Positions 1-14,700 of a stretch of 64,000 bases of DNA are shown piece after piece. Origin of the DNA: Chromobotia macracanthus (lineage: Eukaryota; Chordata; Actinopteri; Cypriniformes; Botiidae); assembly GCA_036877525.1 (NCBI GenBank), contig JAZGTH010000074.1:6963501-7027500 (forward strand), in the 5' to 3' direction. The position numbers were made by a program, and so were the translations under genes. Each line of letters starts with the position of its first letter. Within the stretch, counting starts at the first letter, position 1. The notes under the pieces are model-generated. The model worked only from the letters and a program-made list of their open reading frames with translations. It had not been told where the DNA came from and did no database searches.

Positions 1-984
1 GATAAGGTCTGGTTGGAAATGCAATCCAAATCATTCCTGGGTAGAAATGCTTGTGTACACTCTATTCTGGACAGCCTGCTCTGCTTGGCATTGCATTTAT
101 GAGAACACAAAGGGGAATGTGTACAATCTGAGAAAAAGTACATGCCTCAAGTTCAAATAACAAGCAATTCACCTGCAAAGTAGAAAGCTTTGTTGGATGG
201 GTGTGTAGAGTAGAACCTTTTAGAGTAGACAGTCTATATTTAAACCACCCATTTATCATATTTAAACTTTGAAGCTAAATACTGACCCTGGGAGAGGGAA
301 TTTGTCAAAAAAAAACATTGTGAGGTTGAGTAAGACACGCTTGCATAAAGGCCTCTGATGTTTGTCTGATTCACTTCATGCTTGCTGTAGCTTTTTACAC
401 ACACACACAGAGCCTTGTTTCCTCCTCCAAGCCAAGCCACGGGCTCTTGAGGGAAAGAAAGTGATTGGGCCAAGCACAGCCTCGTGGCCACCATCCATTC
501 CCAACTACACTATCTCGCATGCTGCTGAAACAGCAGATCTGAGCTGTGGCCGCGAAGCCAGCAGGAGGCAGAAAGTCTTTTCAGCCTGCGGAACAGAGAG
601 CTGTCATTAGTTCCATGCCCCCGTTGTAATCATTGGACGTGGAATACCAGGCCTCTGCCAGACTTGGCGCATTTGTCAAAAAAGTATCATTATTTTAGAG
701 GAAGACTGCTTGGCAGAAACCTTTTCTCATCTATGCAGAATGTGAATGCATGCACATGTTCTGCTTTATATTAGCCGCTATATTAGAGCGTGGGGTAAAC
801 AAACACAGTGCCGACTGGCAGGGTGAATGCTGCTTGGATCTGTTCCTCTGACATCAAAGTCCAGTCTGAGCTTTGATGTTTCTCTAAAGAAAAACAGTGA
901 CTGCGGCTCAGGGCTGCAAGCTTGTGAACGTTTAAAAAGTAATGAGGTTAAAATGATGGTGATTTCATGGGTTGGTTCTGGTCT

Positions 985-1190
985 GATTGGCATAGATGCT
1001 AAAAGGACGAGAGAGCTTGATTGGAAGATTACTGGTTTGATCCCAGTTTAAAAGAGAGGCATGTGTTAGCACCATTGTGCCTTTAAAGATGGCACTTAAC
1101 CCCAGGTTGCTTTAGGAGGATTGTCCCTGTAATCAGTGCACTTCAGTAAGTCGCTTTGGACAAAAGCATCTGCTAAATGAGTATTTGCAT
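985..1190 (+). mobile_element. tRNA-headed SINE with L2-type tail (V-SINE-like)
   Basis: A polymerase III B-box-like sequence (GGTTTGATCCC) is at about 1033-1043. It is followed by a core-like segment reading GGCACTTAACCCCAGGTTGC, and by a tail with AAGTCGCTTTGGACAAAAGC. This order of tRNA-like head, conserved centre and LINE-derived tail is typical of teleost V-SINEs. The copy is diverged, so it is old. The exact ends are uncertain. Confidence 0.65.
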
Positions 1191-2553
1191 ACTAATCCAT
1201 ATTGAATTCTTTCATTTAAAATTACTTACTTCAATAATCAGATGTATTTCTATGAGTGATGTATATATAAGTGATTTGATTCTGGATATTCAATAAGCAA
1301 GGACATAGGGCTGAACTTGATTTTATTCATCGCTAGGTGATTGGATCATTAAAAGTGGGCATTATATCCCAGAATGGAGTCAGGTGATCAGAAGGAAGGG
1401 GTTAAATATTACATCAGGAACAGGAACGTTTATTAATAATGTGAATATGAGTTGAATTTTTATGTTGACTTAAACTGTGCAAGCATGGTGCTTCTGTATC
1501 CAAAGTCAGTCCTGAGGTCATTACAGTGGTCAAATAAAACAACCTCAGTCTTCTGAAAGCTTTTCTTTTCTTTTTTTTTTACTGTAGCTGAAAAAAACAT
1601 GAATGAAAGAGTGAGATATTGAATGAATCCTTGAGCTGTTATGACAGAACTGCTAAATGAGGCATGAAAACCACTTAACTATCCTGAAAATTGTTGTCTG
1701 CTCTCTGGAAAAACTGCTTATTAAAATCTTATTTTCAAAAAGTTTCTAATTTCTTACAGAAGCTACTGTAGTATAGTCTGTATATTAGTTGTCATTTTTA
1801 ATAGTTTCCACGGTTTCCTGTACGTTTCCCCTTGTAGCTTAAACCGTTAATGAGTCAGAGTAAAATGAGAGGCTTGTTTAAGCCTGCAGTCAAGTGTTTT
1901 TGAAAACTAGAAGTGATAGAGTTTAAAACTCACTATTTCCTTTATTTGTGCATTTATTATTATTAACCTCTGTGGCAATCCCAGTGGTCATTTGTCACCC
2001 TGTTTTAGAATCACATTACAAAACAATGGATCTCCCTGATATCACTGTGTGCTTGTGTACTGTGTCATTTTTAATAGTTTGCACATAAATGTGAGTAGTG
2101 TGTAGCCTCAGCAGCATGCGTGCCTACAAACTGCCCATAGTGCATTCACAGACTGTTTAATGTATACCGCAAGGAAGGTGATCTCTGGAAATAAGGGCAC
2201 AGTGTTATTTGGGCACAAGTCCACAAGCAAACAAAGTTGTGTTTACAAGGTTCCAGGCTTATAAGTGTAGGAAGAACTAATCTCTGAATTTGAAGAACTG
2301 ATCTCAGAATTTGCCTGTTATGTACTGTTATTTAGATCATTTTTTTATATACAAACCTGTGGTTGGCTGCTTTACATGTCAGTCAGACAGGATTTGCCTG
2401 TCTAAGAGGGCGGGTCTTGGCATGACTAAACTTCATTGTGGAGCAGGCCTTATACAATTTAGTCAATAGTCTTGTTATTTAAGACAAGTATGTGTGCTTC
2501 CTTTGCCAATTAGAGGTGAGGGGTTTCTAACAGTGCATGAACATTTATGTGAA

Positions 2554-2581
2554 TACACACACACACACACACACACACACA
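2554..2581. repeat. (AC)n microsatellite
   Basis: Uninterrupted AC dinucleotide run of about 26 bases. Confidence 0.95.
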
Positions 2582-4089
2582 ATTAAACAAAGGCATACAG
2601 TCATGCAGGAAAATACCCAAACCCACCCTGCATGCAGTGTTACAGGATAAACACTTCCCTTCCTTCGTGGTCTCTCTGTCTGATGCCTCGTGTTGCACAT
2701 ACTCTCAGAATTCTCTGCAGTTTTGTAGCTGTTATTATCACAGAAGATGCCCACAGATGCCTCTTTAAACTCATTGTGTGAAGTGGGAGAGATGTGTGGC
2801 ATGGCATTCTATGGCTCAGGGAGACGCACACTCTTTGAAGAATGTAGCTCAGCTTTTACAGGACAGCATACTATACAGATGGCCTCTCCACAGGAGCTGA
2901 TACATGTCCCCACAAACACTGTATCAGCACTCACTGTGTGTGCGTGTGTTCTGCCTGTGTATGACATGCCTGCTTCTTTTGGGTTAAGTTCTGTGCGTTA
3001 ACTGATTGAAACAGACTGTGCTTTGTGTGTGTGTGTCAAATGTACCAAATGTCCCCACTAGTATGGTGAAACCTGAAACAGAGAAATCAGAAGGATTGGA
3101 ATTAGCAAGAACCTAGTGATATTTGGGTTACAATATGATAAAATTGGTATTCTTGCCATATGTTTAGTGTATAGTTATTTAAAAATGTGATAATGTATAT
3201 TGCACATTTTTATTTCATCATTTGTTACTTCTGTTGTTTCATCTACTTTGGTTGCAATTATATTGTAGTTTTGTTCTGATTGTTCTGAACGTAATGCTAT
3301 ACAATATTTTGCTTTGCTATAAATGGTGGTCAATCTCCTTTTTCTCAAAAAATATCTTGCTTAAAACATAACTTAAGTATGCTGTAATCTAAGGTAAAAT
3401 ATTGCAATACTAAAATGTCTATTTTTACCCAGCCTCTAAAAATCACCTAAATTGTTGGAAGCAGCCAACGGTTCCCATGAGGAAAACAATTTAATAAACA
3501 CTAAATAATGTCTGTATAATCTAAAAATACAGTCAAGCATTATGAGAGGGTTATGTTTAGTAGTAAAGCTAGAAAATATTACTTAGTATATTCCATGATG
3601 GAAGAACAAACGTGCTTATGAGAGGTTAGGAAGGGAATTATATATTTTTTTGTCAGGCTGTTGTCCTCTACATTTCAGACAGGCTGTTCGTTTGAAGTGC
3701 ATTCGTGCCTGTGCGCATCTATGCATTTATATGTGTTCTGCCTCAAGGATGTCTGTTCCCTCTCATCCACCGAGCTTTAATATGTGAGAGATAAGAGTCT
3801 GCCCAAGAGAATGTAAGCTGTGAGGGTGTGTGTGAGCTGCAGATAGTCACCCAACTTTCCATCTCAAAGCTGCTTACAATTCTTTTAGAAACACCCTGGA
3901 GATGTGGAGACAACCGACATGAAATTACATTTAAAATAGACCCTCAAACGCACACCTGGGCTAATGCTGTGAGAGAAGTTGAAAATATGAAAGCATTTAC
4001 ACCATATCTTTGGCATTGAGACAATGATTTGTCCTTGGCACGTTTTACTTGAATTCATCCGTGTTTGTTTTTGGGAAAAGCAAACACTC

Positions 4090-4160
4090 CACAATAATAA
4101 ACTTGTTTTAATAATAAACTAATAATAAACTTCAATAATAAACTTGCTTTAATAAAAGAT
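4090..4160. repeat. Degenerate AATAATAAACTT tandem repeat
   Basis: Several imperfect copies of a short AT-rich unit (AATAATAAACTT and variants) follow one another. No coding potential is visible. Confidence 0.7.
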
Positions 4161-4349
4161 TGCCTGACAGTCAAAAAAAGTGCTTAATTAAAAGCCTTTT
4201 CTTCTTCTGTAGATGCCAGATATGCTGTTCCAATGTTTAAATTAAACCAAGAAAGACAGAGAAATATTGAGTCTTTTCATAGTTTTCACATAGTCTGAAA
4301 TGAACTCAAGTCATGTGGTAAATACACTAATTGTGTTAAAATATTCTGC

Positions 4350-4480
4350 AACCATGTTAAAACGTTAGCATCATGCTAGCATCAAATAAAAACTTGCTAA
4401 CATCATGCTAAATCATGATAATAGCCTGCTAAAACTTGCTAACATCTTGTTAAAACTTGCTAGCCTCATGCTAAAACAAC
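4350..4480. repeat. Degenerate tandem repeat of about 20-22 bp (GCTAACATCATGCTAAAACTT type)
   Basis: Repeated variants of CATGCTAAAACTTGCTAACAT run in tandem. They create a short low-complexity open frame rich in Leu, Lys and Asn that should not be read as a gene. Confidence 0.7.
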
Positions 4481-6648
4481 ATCAGACAAGCTGGAATGAT
4501 CTCGCCAAATTGAAGGATTTTTCTTTCAATGTACAGTCTTTAAACTATAGCTTTCACATTTCAACCCTTTTAAAATATTTTACATTTTTTAGGCCACGCT
4601 TTGTCAAGCCAACATAAAGTTTGTCTTAAAACTGTACTATTTAGTTTAATGATGTAATCTTATTGGTGAATAAGCGATTAACGAGAGACGGTTGTCGGTT
4701 GGTAAAAATAAGTCAAAATGAGCATCAGTGTTTGGAGTACTTGGTATACAAATGTATATGTGAGCATATTTGTGTATTTCACTTTGTTTTCTGAGTTTTG
4801 AAATTTGAAATTTATTTTACAGATTTTTTATATAGCCTTTTATAGACTGATCCTGTTGCATTATAAAAAATTATGAGTTTTTTTTTCGAAATAGGGGTTT
4901 ATAATAGATTTAGATCCACCGATTTATATTTTCTGCCCCTAAATGGCACGTAAAAGCAAAACAAATAGTATTTGGTTGCTTTACATGTGAGTCAAATGTT
5001 TATTCCTGTCTAAATAGGCAGTTTTTGGCCAGAATAGTGTTAACCAGACTTTAATACTCCAAACTCTGGCTAATAGTGTAGTTGAGCTGTGAATAGACAG
5101 TCAAACAGAATGCACCTTCTGACCCTGAGGTTTCCTTCATCAATCTCCAGTCTCTCTTATTAGATCCAGCAATAGAGAAAAAGCACCTGGCAGATCACCA
5201 AAAGAAATTTGGTTATATTATTTTTCAAACGAGCCACAGAAGAATAATTCATTTGTATTGTTAGCCATGGCTGGAACAGCATACCAGTGCCCAACAGACA
5301 ATACGGCCCAAACGGACAAATCCAAACATACACTCACATAAACGCAGATTAAATGCTAATCCGCCTCGTTTGATTAGTTTAAAATGAACACAGACTTATT
5401 GTTGTTAATGCTGCCTGTGTGTAATAATGTTTGTTCCACCTGACTAAAATGGATTCAGACATCTTTTTTTTTAGAAAACCGTCCAAATCTCAACCAACAT
5501 TTAAACATAGCTACATCATCCTCTTCCAGAAGGAAAAAAAGGAATGGATTGTAAATTGCTAGATGTTCTCTTTAATGTTCTCTTTGCAAGCCTTTGCCAA
5601 CGGTTAACATGGGAATGGGTTCCTCTCAAAGCCTCAAACCATACAGTCCTTTCGTTCTGGCCTAGCATAGGCCTTTACTGATGGCAAGGCATTATGGGTA
5701 ATTCTGCTGGCAGCTCAATCTTTGTTCCTCAACACAGGGCCTTTCACCTGTGGCCAGCAGTCTGTGGTTAAAGCTTAATGGAGAATATGGCTTTCTTTTG
5801 GTTTACAGTTTCTTTGTTTATAAGCATATTTTGCAACGCTTTTACAATTTTGACATAAAAGATAAATAGAGTAAACTCTTTGGTAATTCAGTCATTTCTT
5901 TACTCTCGCCCAGTTACAGTTGTCACATGTTGTAGGTTTGGATGCTCTTTATCTTGTGTGTGTGTGTTGTCAGCTGAACTTTGAGCTTGTGACTGGTTGC
6001 GAGTGTGTAGGCAGACAGGAAATACTGACTGGCCGCAGTCTAAAAGTGCTGACTGTAGAAGAGACAGAAATGAAATAAGACATGGATCCTTAGAGACCAG
6101 CATGAAGTCAAAGAAGAGCAGAAAAAGCGCCTCAGACACTGTTTCCTAAAGGAACAAGACTACTCTCTGTCTTACTCTCTATCACACACCATGGGTTCAC
6201 TTATTCTGAACTTTTACACACTTTCCAAGAGTGTATCATAAGCACTGTTATCAATACAGACACACACACACAGTGCGTGTTTTTGCTTATATGGTGTGTG
6301 TTTGTTTTTCTTAATCTTTACATCAATGACCAGTACTTTTGTTGATGAGGAAAAACTGACTAAAGAATTAGCTCAGTTCACTTCTAGCACAAGCAGTTCA
6401 ACTGTATCGTCAAGTCTTTACATTTTGTTGCCAGATTTGTGTTTATGGATTTGTGTATTTGGTTCCAGTACTACTTTATGTGTTAATATTGATCCTGCAG
6501 ATGCCTGTCTGGCTAGACTGTAAGAAGATTTAAAGGAAGCGTCTTGTTTTATTCTTAACAGTTTCCTATATATTCCTATATATTTATTTATTTTTGCTCC
6601 AGTTTATGACTTTGTTTTTTGACTTTTGACTTTTTTTGTTACATGTTA

Positions 6649-6652
<4 letters not shown>

Positions 6653-6718
<66 letters not shown>
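6653..6718. repeat. (TA)n microsatellite
   Basis: About 65 bases of pure TA dinucleotide. Confidence 0.95.
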
Positions 6719-6720
<2 letters not shown>

Positions 6721-7460
6721 TTATCATTAATTAAACATTTAATCATTATTTTGTACTGTTATTCTGTCTTAGTATACTCTGGAGGGTGCAGAGTTGCTAT
6801 TTTCATTAGCATGTATAATATATGCTAATTAATTCCATATCCAGTCTGTGTGTTCTCTATAGCTGCACTAAATCCTAAATTGAGAAACCTACATTGTAAT
6901 CCTGCAGGAAAATTGCCTCACAGGCTGATACTCCAAGAAAATTACCTCACTTAGCCAGTAATGACTTTGATATTATCAAACAGACCTCTACCTGTGACTT
7001 GAATAACATTATAATTTTTTAAAACAGTCCCAGCTGTGTTAAATGATGTTAAAATCTGGAAGTTATATCATGAACACCCTGCTTCCTCTGTCATTCCAGC
7101 TGTGTGCGTAAATGTGTGCGTTTTAGTTGTTCAAATGTTTGTTATTAAGAGCAACATATGTTTGTTATCTTTGAGATGGGGAACTAAATGGAAGAAGTGT
7201 TAAAACATGTAAAGCCCTGAGGGGAATGTGGAAAGAGGATTACACTGTCAGAACATCACAGCTTACAGAATAACTTAATATTAATGAAACAGTATAATAA
7301 CCTTAGAACACAGCCACTCTGCAAACTGACAGTAAGTATTATAGACTCTTTTAAGTGAGAATGAGCTGCTGGCAGATGATTATTTCAGCACTAGTTCATG
7401 GCACATGAAAGATTGGCACAAAGAAGAGACTCTCACCATGAAATGTTTGTTTTTTTGTAG

Positions 7461-10400
7461 ATCCTGAAGATTATCAGCCACCAATATGGAAATCCTACTG
7501 TAAGTATTTTTATGCTTGTAAATTACTCACTTAAAGCTGATAAATGTCGCATAAGTGTTGGCCTGTAGTTAAAGTTTGTGATCACTGTTAAACCAGCATG
7601 TGGTGGTGTAAAAATGAGGATGTTAAAATGAAGTTTGCCTGAAATGTCAATCACAACCCATTTTACTTTCATCATGTGACATATTTTAGGGTAAAACTAT
7701 ATAATGGTACAATGAAGGATGACACCTAATGTTATCCATCTGGAATTGATTTCATCATGAAATTTAAGCAGGCATTACATATCTAAACTGATACAGGTAT
7801 CAAGGTATTCTGGATCCAGATTTCTGTTCTGTTCTGCATTCTATTTCCTTCTATTTATATATTTTATTTAATGCAAAAATTCAAGCCAACATCCCGCAAC
7901 CAAAATGGTTTGGAATCTTAACACACTGGTTTGGAAGAATTCAATAATCTGGCCACGGGAGAAGAGAACATTGCATCATGGGAATGTGGTTTAGTGTAGA
8001 GCAGGAGAACAAGATTTTGGAGCATGCTGTGCCAAAGATCTCTCTGTCCATAAAGCTTATCTTGGTTATTCTGAAGTGAGACATCTCCTAGCTCATCCCA
8101 TGCTTCACCTCAGTTTCCCTCCAATTCACTCCCACTGTGCAGTATTTTTAGAGCAGGCATCATCCCTGTCATTCTTGGGGATGTTGTCCAGCACTCACTG
8201 CTTGTTTTGAGCTTTCCTGACAAATCTTGGCATTGCTGTCAGATGCCTTCCTGCTGTATGTGTGAAAAATCTGTAGAAGTCCAGATTCTCTCTGTGCTCG
8301 GACTGCAGCAGTCAATTGCTGCTCTATGTGACAAGCAGTTTTTAATGAAGTCATCATCAGAAGGTGGAGTCCATGTTGAGCTGAAGTGCCCCTGTACATC
8401 TACTGCTGTTTTCGGACTGGTATCAATCACTAGTTTACTAGTGCTGCTCTCTTCACACTGATTTGTAAGTCATTATGACATTATAATATCTTCAGATTAA
8501 TAATACACTGTTAAAAGATGGAACACTGATGTAACCCTTTGGAGAGCTTCTAAACAGTTGTTTGAACAGAGCAGTTGTCTATAACACACAAAATGGAACT
8601 CATAAATTCCTTCAAGAAATCTGAAGACTGCTTGTGATTTCGCCATCAAAACTTGATCCATTTATGTATCCAATTACATACTGTAATATTTAAGGCACCT
8701 TTAAAAGGGTGCGTAGAGGTTCCCCAAAAGTTTCCACCAGTGTGACATCTAAAGAACCCCAAATGGTGTATCTTTTCATTCTTACAGTGCGGAAAGCAGG
8801 TACATAGAGAGATGGAAGAATTATTAGCACCTGTTGGCACCTTAGGCACAGGATTAGTTTATTTGTTATCAGGGTGTATTTCCCCTTTATTGACATAAAC
8901 TGTGGCTTGAAGTTCAAAATCCCCACGATCAAAAGAATGTTGTTTGAAGTGACCGCAAACTGACCTTGCACTTGCAGGCTGATTATTTACGAGAGGATAA
9001 CCTGAGGAATTCCTGGTATTAAAGTCCATTCTCTGTTTTACATTTTCAAACAAACAGGCACAATCTCAACATCAGAGCTAAAAGTCTGAGCTGAATACTG
9101 CCTGTATGTACTGTATTCCCTGCCCATGTTGACCAGCTGTTGGTGCTGATTTATCTGATTTATTAACCTTCTACACAGCATTCATTTTTCAAAGGCTTTA
9201 CCAATATTATCCAGTCCACTGGTATAATGCATTGTAGCTTAGTCTGACAGCAGTGTTGGTGTGTTTGTATCCTCAAGCTTAGACCATATGGATTTATGTC
9301 CAGTAGAGTATGCTGAGTTTGGACATGGCTCTGTACTAAAGTGGCTGTTTCAATATGCCACCATCTTATTACAGCAAAAAAAAAGATTCAGGAGTTTTGC
9401 AAACAGTTTCAAATTAAATGTATTCATAATGCACATCCATTATGCTAAAAAGGACAGTTCACCCAAAATGAAAATGAAAAAATTATATGGGTTATATGGG
9501 TAAGTTATATTTTGGGTGAATAATGTTTTTAAATTCCCCTCATATTTGCAGCTCCAGAAATGTTAAAAGCCTGAAGGCCTTTCAGGGAAAAATCACTATC
9601 GCCACAAATTAAATCACAATGTTGTTGCATCTTTCTCTTTATCATTTATTTTTGTCAGTGTACCAGTTACAGCAGGAAGCACCAAGACCAAAAAGGATCA
9701 CATGTCCTCAGGAGGTGAGTGCAGGAAAACTGTCTGTAAATAATTCCAAGGTTTATCAAACATGACTCATACTGACTCAGTCAGCATATCTTGTACTAAA
9801 CACTGAAGCAGATGTTCTGACTGGCAGCTCTTCCTCCTTCTAAAACTGCTTATCCTATGAGAAGTGATTCACGTTTTCAACCATTAGACCAGTTTGACAA
9901 AGATATTTGTGGTGAAGACTGCATTTCTCAATCTCTCTCTAATCTCTCTCTGTTTCTGTTTCTCTCTCTACCCTCTCTCTTCTTTTTGGCCTTTAGATGG
10001 AGAACAGACCCAAGTACTATGGTAGAGAGTAAGTAACTTTACCATGGTTAAGCACAACTCAGAATTTAATTGAATTGAGGAATTAAGCGTGATTCAGAAT
10101 TGTAACTAAAATTAGAATTTGAGGAAGTAGAATTACAATGAAAATGCAGTTTTTGATAATATGTTTTCAGTATGACTTACCAAAGAATGAATGTTATCAT
10201 ACAACATATGGTTTATAAATCCAGAATTTTTTGATAAATATTTTTGTTAATTACATTAAACGATAAATATTAATGAAGGTTTAAAATGCCATCTTAGAAT
10301 ATAAGGTGTGTAAAATCTGTAGTGATTGGACAGAATTTTTCTGTACCACTGTGCAGGTGGTTGTTGATATGTATGAGTGTATGAGCAATAGAGATAAAGC

Positions 10401-11699
10401 TAACTGAATGAGAGTGTGTGAATGTGTGAGCAATAGAGAGATTTTGAGCTGTGTTTGCGTGCATCAGGGTAAGTGATGATATGTACATGTACAGGTTCCA
10501 TGGTCTGGTTTCCAGAGAGCGTGCAGATGAACTGCTGGCAGGAATAGAGGGCTCATACCTTATCAGAGAGAGTCAGAGACAACCAGGAACATATACACTT
10601 GCCCTGAGGTACACACTTCACCCACCTGTCCATTTCATTATACATTCATGTATATATCCATCTGTCCATTCATCTGTCTGTCCATTCTTGGGTGTCACTT
10701 CTAAAATGTGGGCTGGTTGTGATGTCAAAACATGTCAAAGGCATGAATTATGAATATAAATTAGGTTATGTTAACATTATTTATTTAACATGCTAAATTA
10801 AAAGTCTGAGTATGTCACATTGATCCAGATACCAGATAGTATTTGCTTATTACTCATATTTGTCAAAACAAAATTGTTCCTCCTTATCATTACAACACAT
10901 CTTTACTTTGCTGCTTGTTCTTACATTAGTTAGTTTATTTAGTTAATTTAAACTTGTCATTGACATTAAGTAAATAACGCAGCAAGTACCCTGCAATTTT
11001 ATGTTAAAAACAGAGATGGCGGTAGAGAGGCAAAAGTTAATAAACCATATGTGCAGATGTCTGTCAGTTGATGTAACTCAGTAATTGAGAATTTGGACTG
11101 TGGGTGGGGAGAACATTGCCACTGATGACAAGCACAGAGGACACACATCAAAACATTAAAAACTAAGAATTTCAGCACCTTCAACACTTATGATGTGAAG
11201 AAATGAAAATGAAAATGAAATGAAAATTTTGCTCAGCCCATGAAGATGCTTTCTCTGTAGTGCACATAAAGTCGTGAACACGTTTCTCTAAGACAACACT
11301 ATTTGTCTCTTTTCAGATTTGGGGGCCAGACTCTAAACTACCGGCTTTTTTATGATGGAAAGCACTTTGTGGGAGAGAAGCGTTTTGAGTCTGTACATGA
11401 TCTGGTTACAGATGGTCTCATCACTCTCTATATCGAGACCAAGGCAGCTGAGTACATTGCTAAGATGACCACAAACCCCATATACCAGCACCTGGGATAC
11501 ACCTCTCTCTTGAGGGACAACATCACTCACCGCCTCAGCCGGGCCCGCTCTGAGACAAAGAGAGTTACTTTCCAACAGGATGACAAGGTGAGGAGCTGCC
11601 TTTTTCAGACATCATCTAGAATGTTCTTAAAACATGTTACTAAAGGTCACAGCCTGTTAACAAGTGCAACATGATCCAAGAGTGTAACAGATCATATGT

Positions 11700-11784
<85 letters not shown>

Positions 11785-14700
11785 AAACATACGATATACT
11801 GTTTTTAAAGAATAGACAGTTTTCATGGTTTGGGAAATCATCATTAAAATTGGCTTTTTCTTGTAAAGTCCCACAGAGTTTCATTTTTAGAATATTTTTA
11901 AAATGCTAATTATAGATTATGTAGGCTAATCCTGAATTTGTTGTTTTCTGAATTTGAATTTGTTGCTTTCTGCTTGATATTTTATGTCAACACACTAACA
12001 AACATAATCATAAGACATTCTGCTAACTAGGTCAGTTATGCCAGATAATGCTAAGAAGAACATTTTTTCATCAACATTTGTTTCAGTTACTTTTATTAAG
12101 ACATTGCTGATGTTTAAGGTTAGGGTAAGATTACATTTGTATGCAAAATTCAGTGGATGAGATTACCATGGAGTGCTCTATCTTACACGCACATCTCAGG
12201 TCAGCGCATTGAGAAAACAGGATATAAAGTATTATGTATGCGTATTCTTAAGAGTAGGTATTTTCTCTTTCACTCAGCTTAAGATTGCTACTTCATTTCA
12301 AGTCTTTAAATCTATGTTATTTAGATAACTGCTAAAGAGGAGCATGTCTGTTTGTAGGACATGTTCAAGATTTGATGAATGTGAAAAAGGGTTTTAGCAT
12401 TAGGGTGTGCATCTTTGATAAAAGATAATGCCACAAGAGTGTTGTCTTCTATCTCATCTGTCAGACGCCCCATCCTGTTCACTGATGAGACAGCTTTATC
12501 AAATCAGTCAGGTCTATATTACCTCTTTATGAATCACCTCACTCTTGAAGTGAAATTTCTCTTCATGATCTGTATAACCTTTTTTAATTAATTTAAGGAA
12601 GTCTTATTTGTCTGTAACTTGTAAAATTCGTATTTGCATAGGACGTTTGATATTTGCTGAAGGTGACACTGATTTTAGGGTGACGCAGATGGAGAACGAT
12701 TGTGCCTTAGGGTAATTTGTTAGTTTTTCTCATTGCCCTGTTTTGGTAGTGTCCACCAGGGGGCAGCCACAATACACTGTCAAGTTAAATATATAGATCT
12801 GTGTGTTTCCATTGCGTTTCCCTGTGTGTTGCATCTGATTTAGTGCATGCATTGCATTAAATTTACACTCTCTGGGCTTTGCTTTAAAAGCTACCCCCAA
12901 CACGAAATGTTGGCTAGCATAAACTAATCAAAGTATTTGTGTTAATCCCTGAATAATTTATGTTGACAAGTGGGGTTAAAAGTCGATCGTGGACTGTATG
13001 ATATGAATTTGTATGTGCTTGTGTTTTGTTCAAGCATAATTTGCATTGCATTCATTTCCTTTTCCTTTTCTTACTTCTAATCCACCCAAAAGCACAATGT
13101 GCTGCTTGTTTACTGAAGGAAGTACTTCAAATAAAACCTCGATCCCACCTCACTGCAAGCAACACTGACACACACTTCAGACAGTAAGAGATTCTATGAA
13201 AATCATGAAAACAATAATTAAATCAGTTTGACCCATATCACCAAAATGCTAAATGTTTGTTCTAAATCTTGTGTTTAGAACTGTGTTTTGTGGGCTACTG
13301 AAAGTGCAGATAAATCACCACATTTTTATCATCACGTTTTCATCACATTTGTTAAGACCAACAGGAGGCAGACGAGATGAAATTTTCATACACTTGATGT
13401 GCTCATAGTGTTCTGGAACATTTCTCTCTGCATAATGCGGAAAACATTTTACATCTGGTACAGTGAAGATGAAATGATAAAAATAAAAACTCACAAGCTG
13501 TGAATGAGTCATTTCAGTATTCAGTTATGATTTCATACTGGTTGTAACATATTGCTTTGTATTGTGCTGTAGTTCTTGCACACTTACTGTACTACCCCCT
13601 TATGAGCTGGCTTTTATGAGTTAGCTTAGCCTATTGCGTTTAATTAATGTCATAATGGTGAATTGTTATAATATTTAACGCTTTTCAGTTGCTGCTACTA
13701 GTTTCAGCACGCATTAAATTTAAGTCATTACTGCTTGCATTTAAAATGGACACTGGCTCTGCACTGACACACTTTCACACTCTCCTACACATCTACACTC
13801 CATCCAGGACCCTGCGGTCAGCAAATGAGTGGCACCTTGTGGTACCTTCTTCAAAAGGCACAAAATCACTCTCCCACTCATTCACCTTAACAATTCCTTG
13901 CTGGTGGAATGATCTTCCAAACTCTGTTCGGTCAGCCGCATCCCTCACAGTATTCAAGAAAAACTAAAAACCTGTCTCTTCCCTGAAAACATGACAGGAA
14001 TATGTTACATTTTCTACCTATTCAAAAAAAAATTCCTCTAACCCTTATATCTCTCAACAAGTATAATCTCAAACAATTGTTGACTTTGTAACTCTGTAAC
14101 TTTGTGCAGCCTTTTTTATGTTATTGTCTCCCTATAATATATCACTTTGATGTTTTCCTCACCTTGTAAGTCGCTTTGGATAAAAGTGTCTGATAAATGA
14201 CTAAATGTAAATGTTCAGCTGATAAGGGGCATTTCAGTGACCTCACACACCCTGTCATTCTGAATCTGAGTCTTAACTTACCCATTTCTAGGCAATTACT
14301 GATCATATTTAGGGACATAAATTGGGGTGTGGCTTTCTGTGACCGTGGTCTTATATGATAACCTGTATGATGAAACACTCACTCTGACTGTCTGTGCATC
14401 TGCAAATCTCAGAAGCTAATTCACATGGCTGTCTTCCGCTAATAGCAGTAAGTGCTTAAGTGTTCCGATTGCCTGGCAGGTTCCACCTAAAACCACTCGC
14501 TGCTGATGGATTACTGTTATTACAATTAGCACGTAGCGTTTTGGTGATTTATCATTGTTGTTTACATTATATATCAGCACTGCGGCTTTTAACATGAAGG
14601 ATCGAAATGATCTCACTCTCTCTCTCTATATATATAGTACTTTACTAAAGTTGTCTTGCACATAAGGTGTAGTAATAGCATTTATAGTTAAAATACAGCA

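Larger units (their letters stand above)
1..7460. other. Non-coding stretch upstream of the first visible chn2 exon
   Basis: I see no recognisable protein-coding exon here. The short open frames are AT-rich or repeat-derived, with no family motifs. The stretch holds a SINE near 1 kb, an AC run near 2.56 kb, degenerate repeats near 4.1-4.5 kb and a long TA run near 6.7 kb. Because the first chn2 exon found begins with an incomplete codon, this is probably chn2 first intron or upstream flank. The exon with the chn2 start codon was not found and may lie left of the window. Confidence 0.6.

Noticed and set aside
480..620. Ser/Arg-rich open frame as a candidate first exon of chn2
   Set aside because: It lacks resemblance to the chn2 N-terminus and has no donor in the phase required by the exon at 7461.
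6619..6828. Open frame with a long Ile-Tyr run
   Set aside because: Caused by the TA microsatellite; the same applies to the minus-strand frames over 11692-11884.
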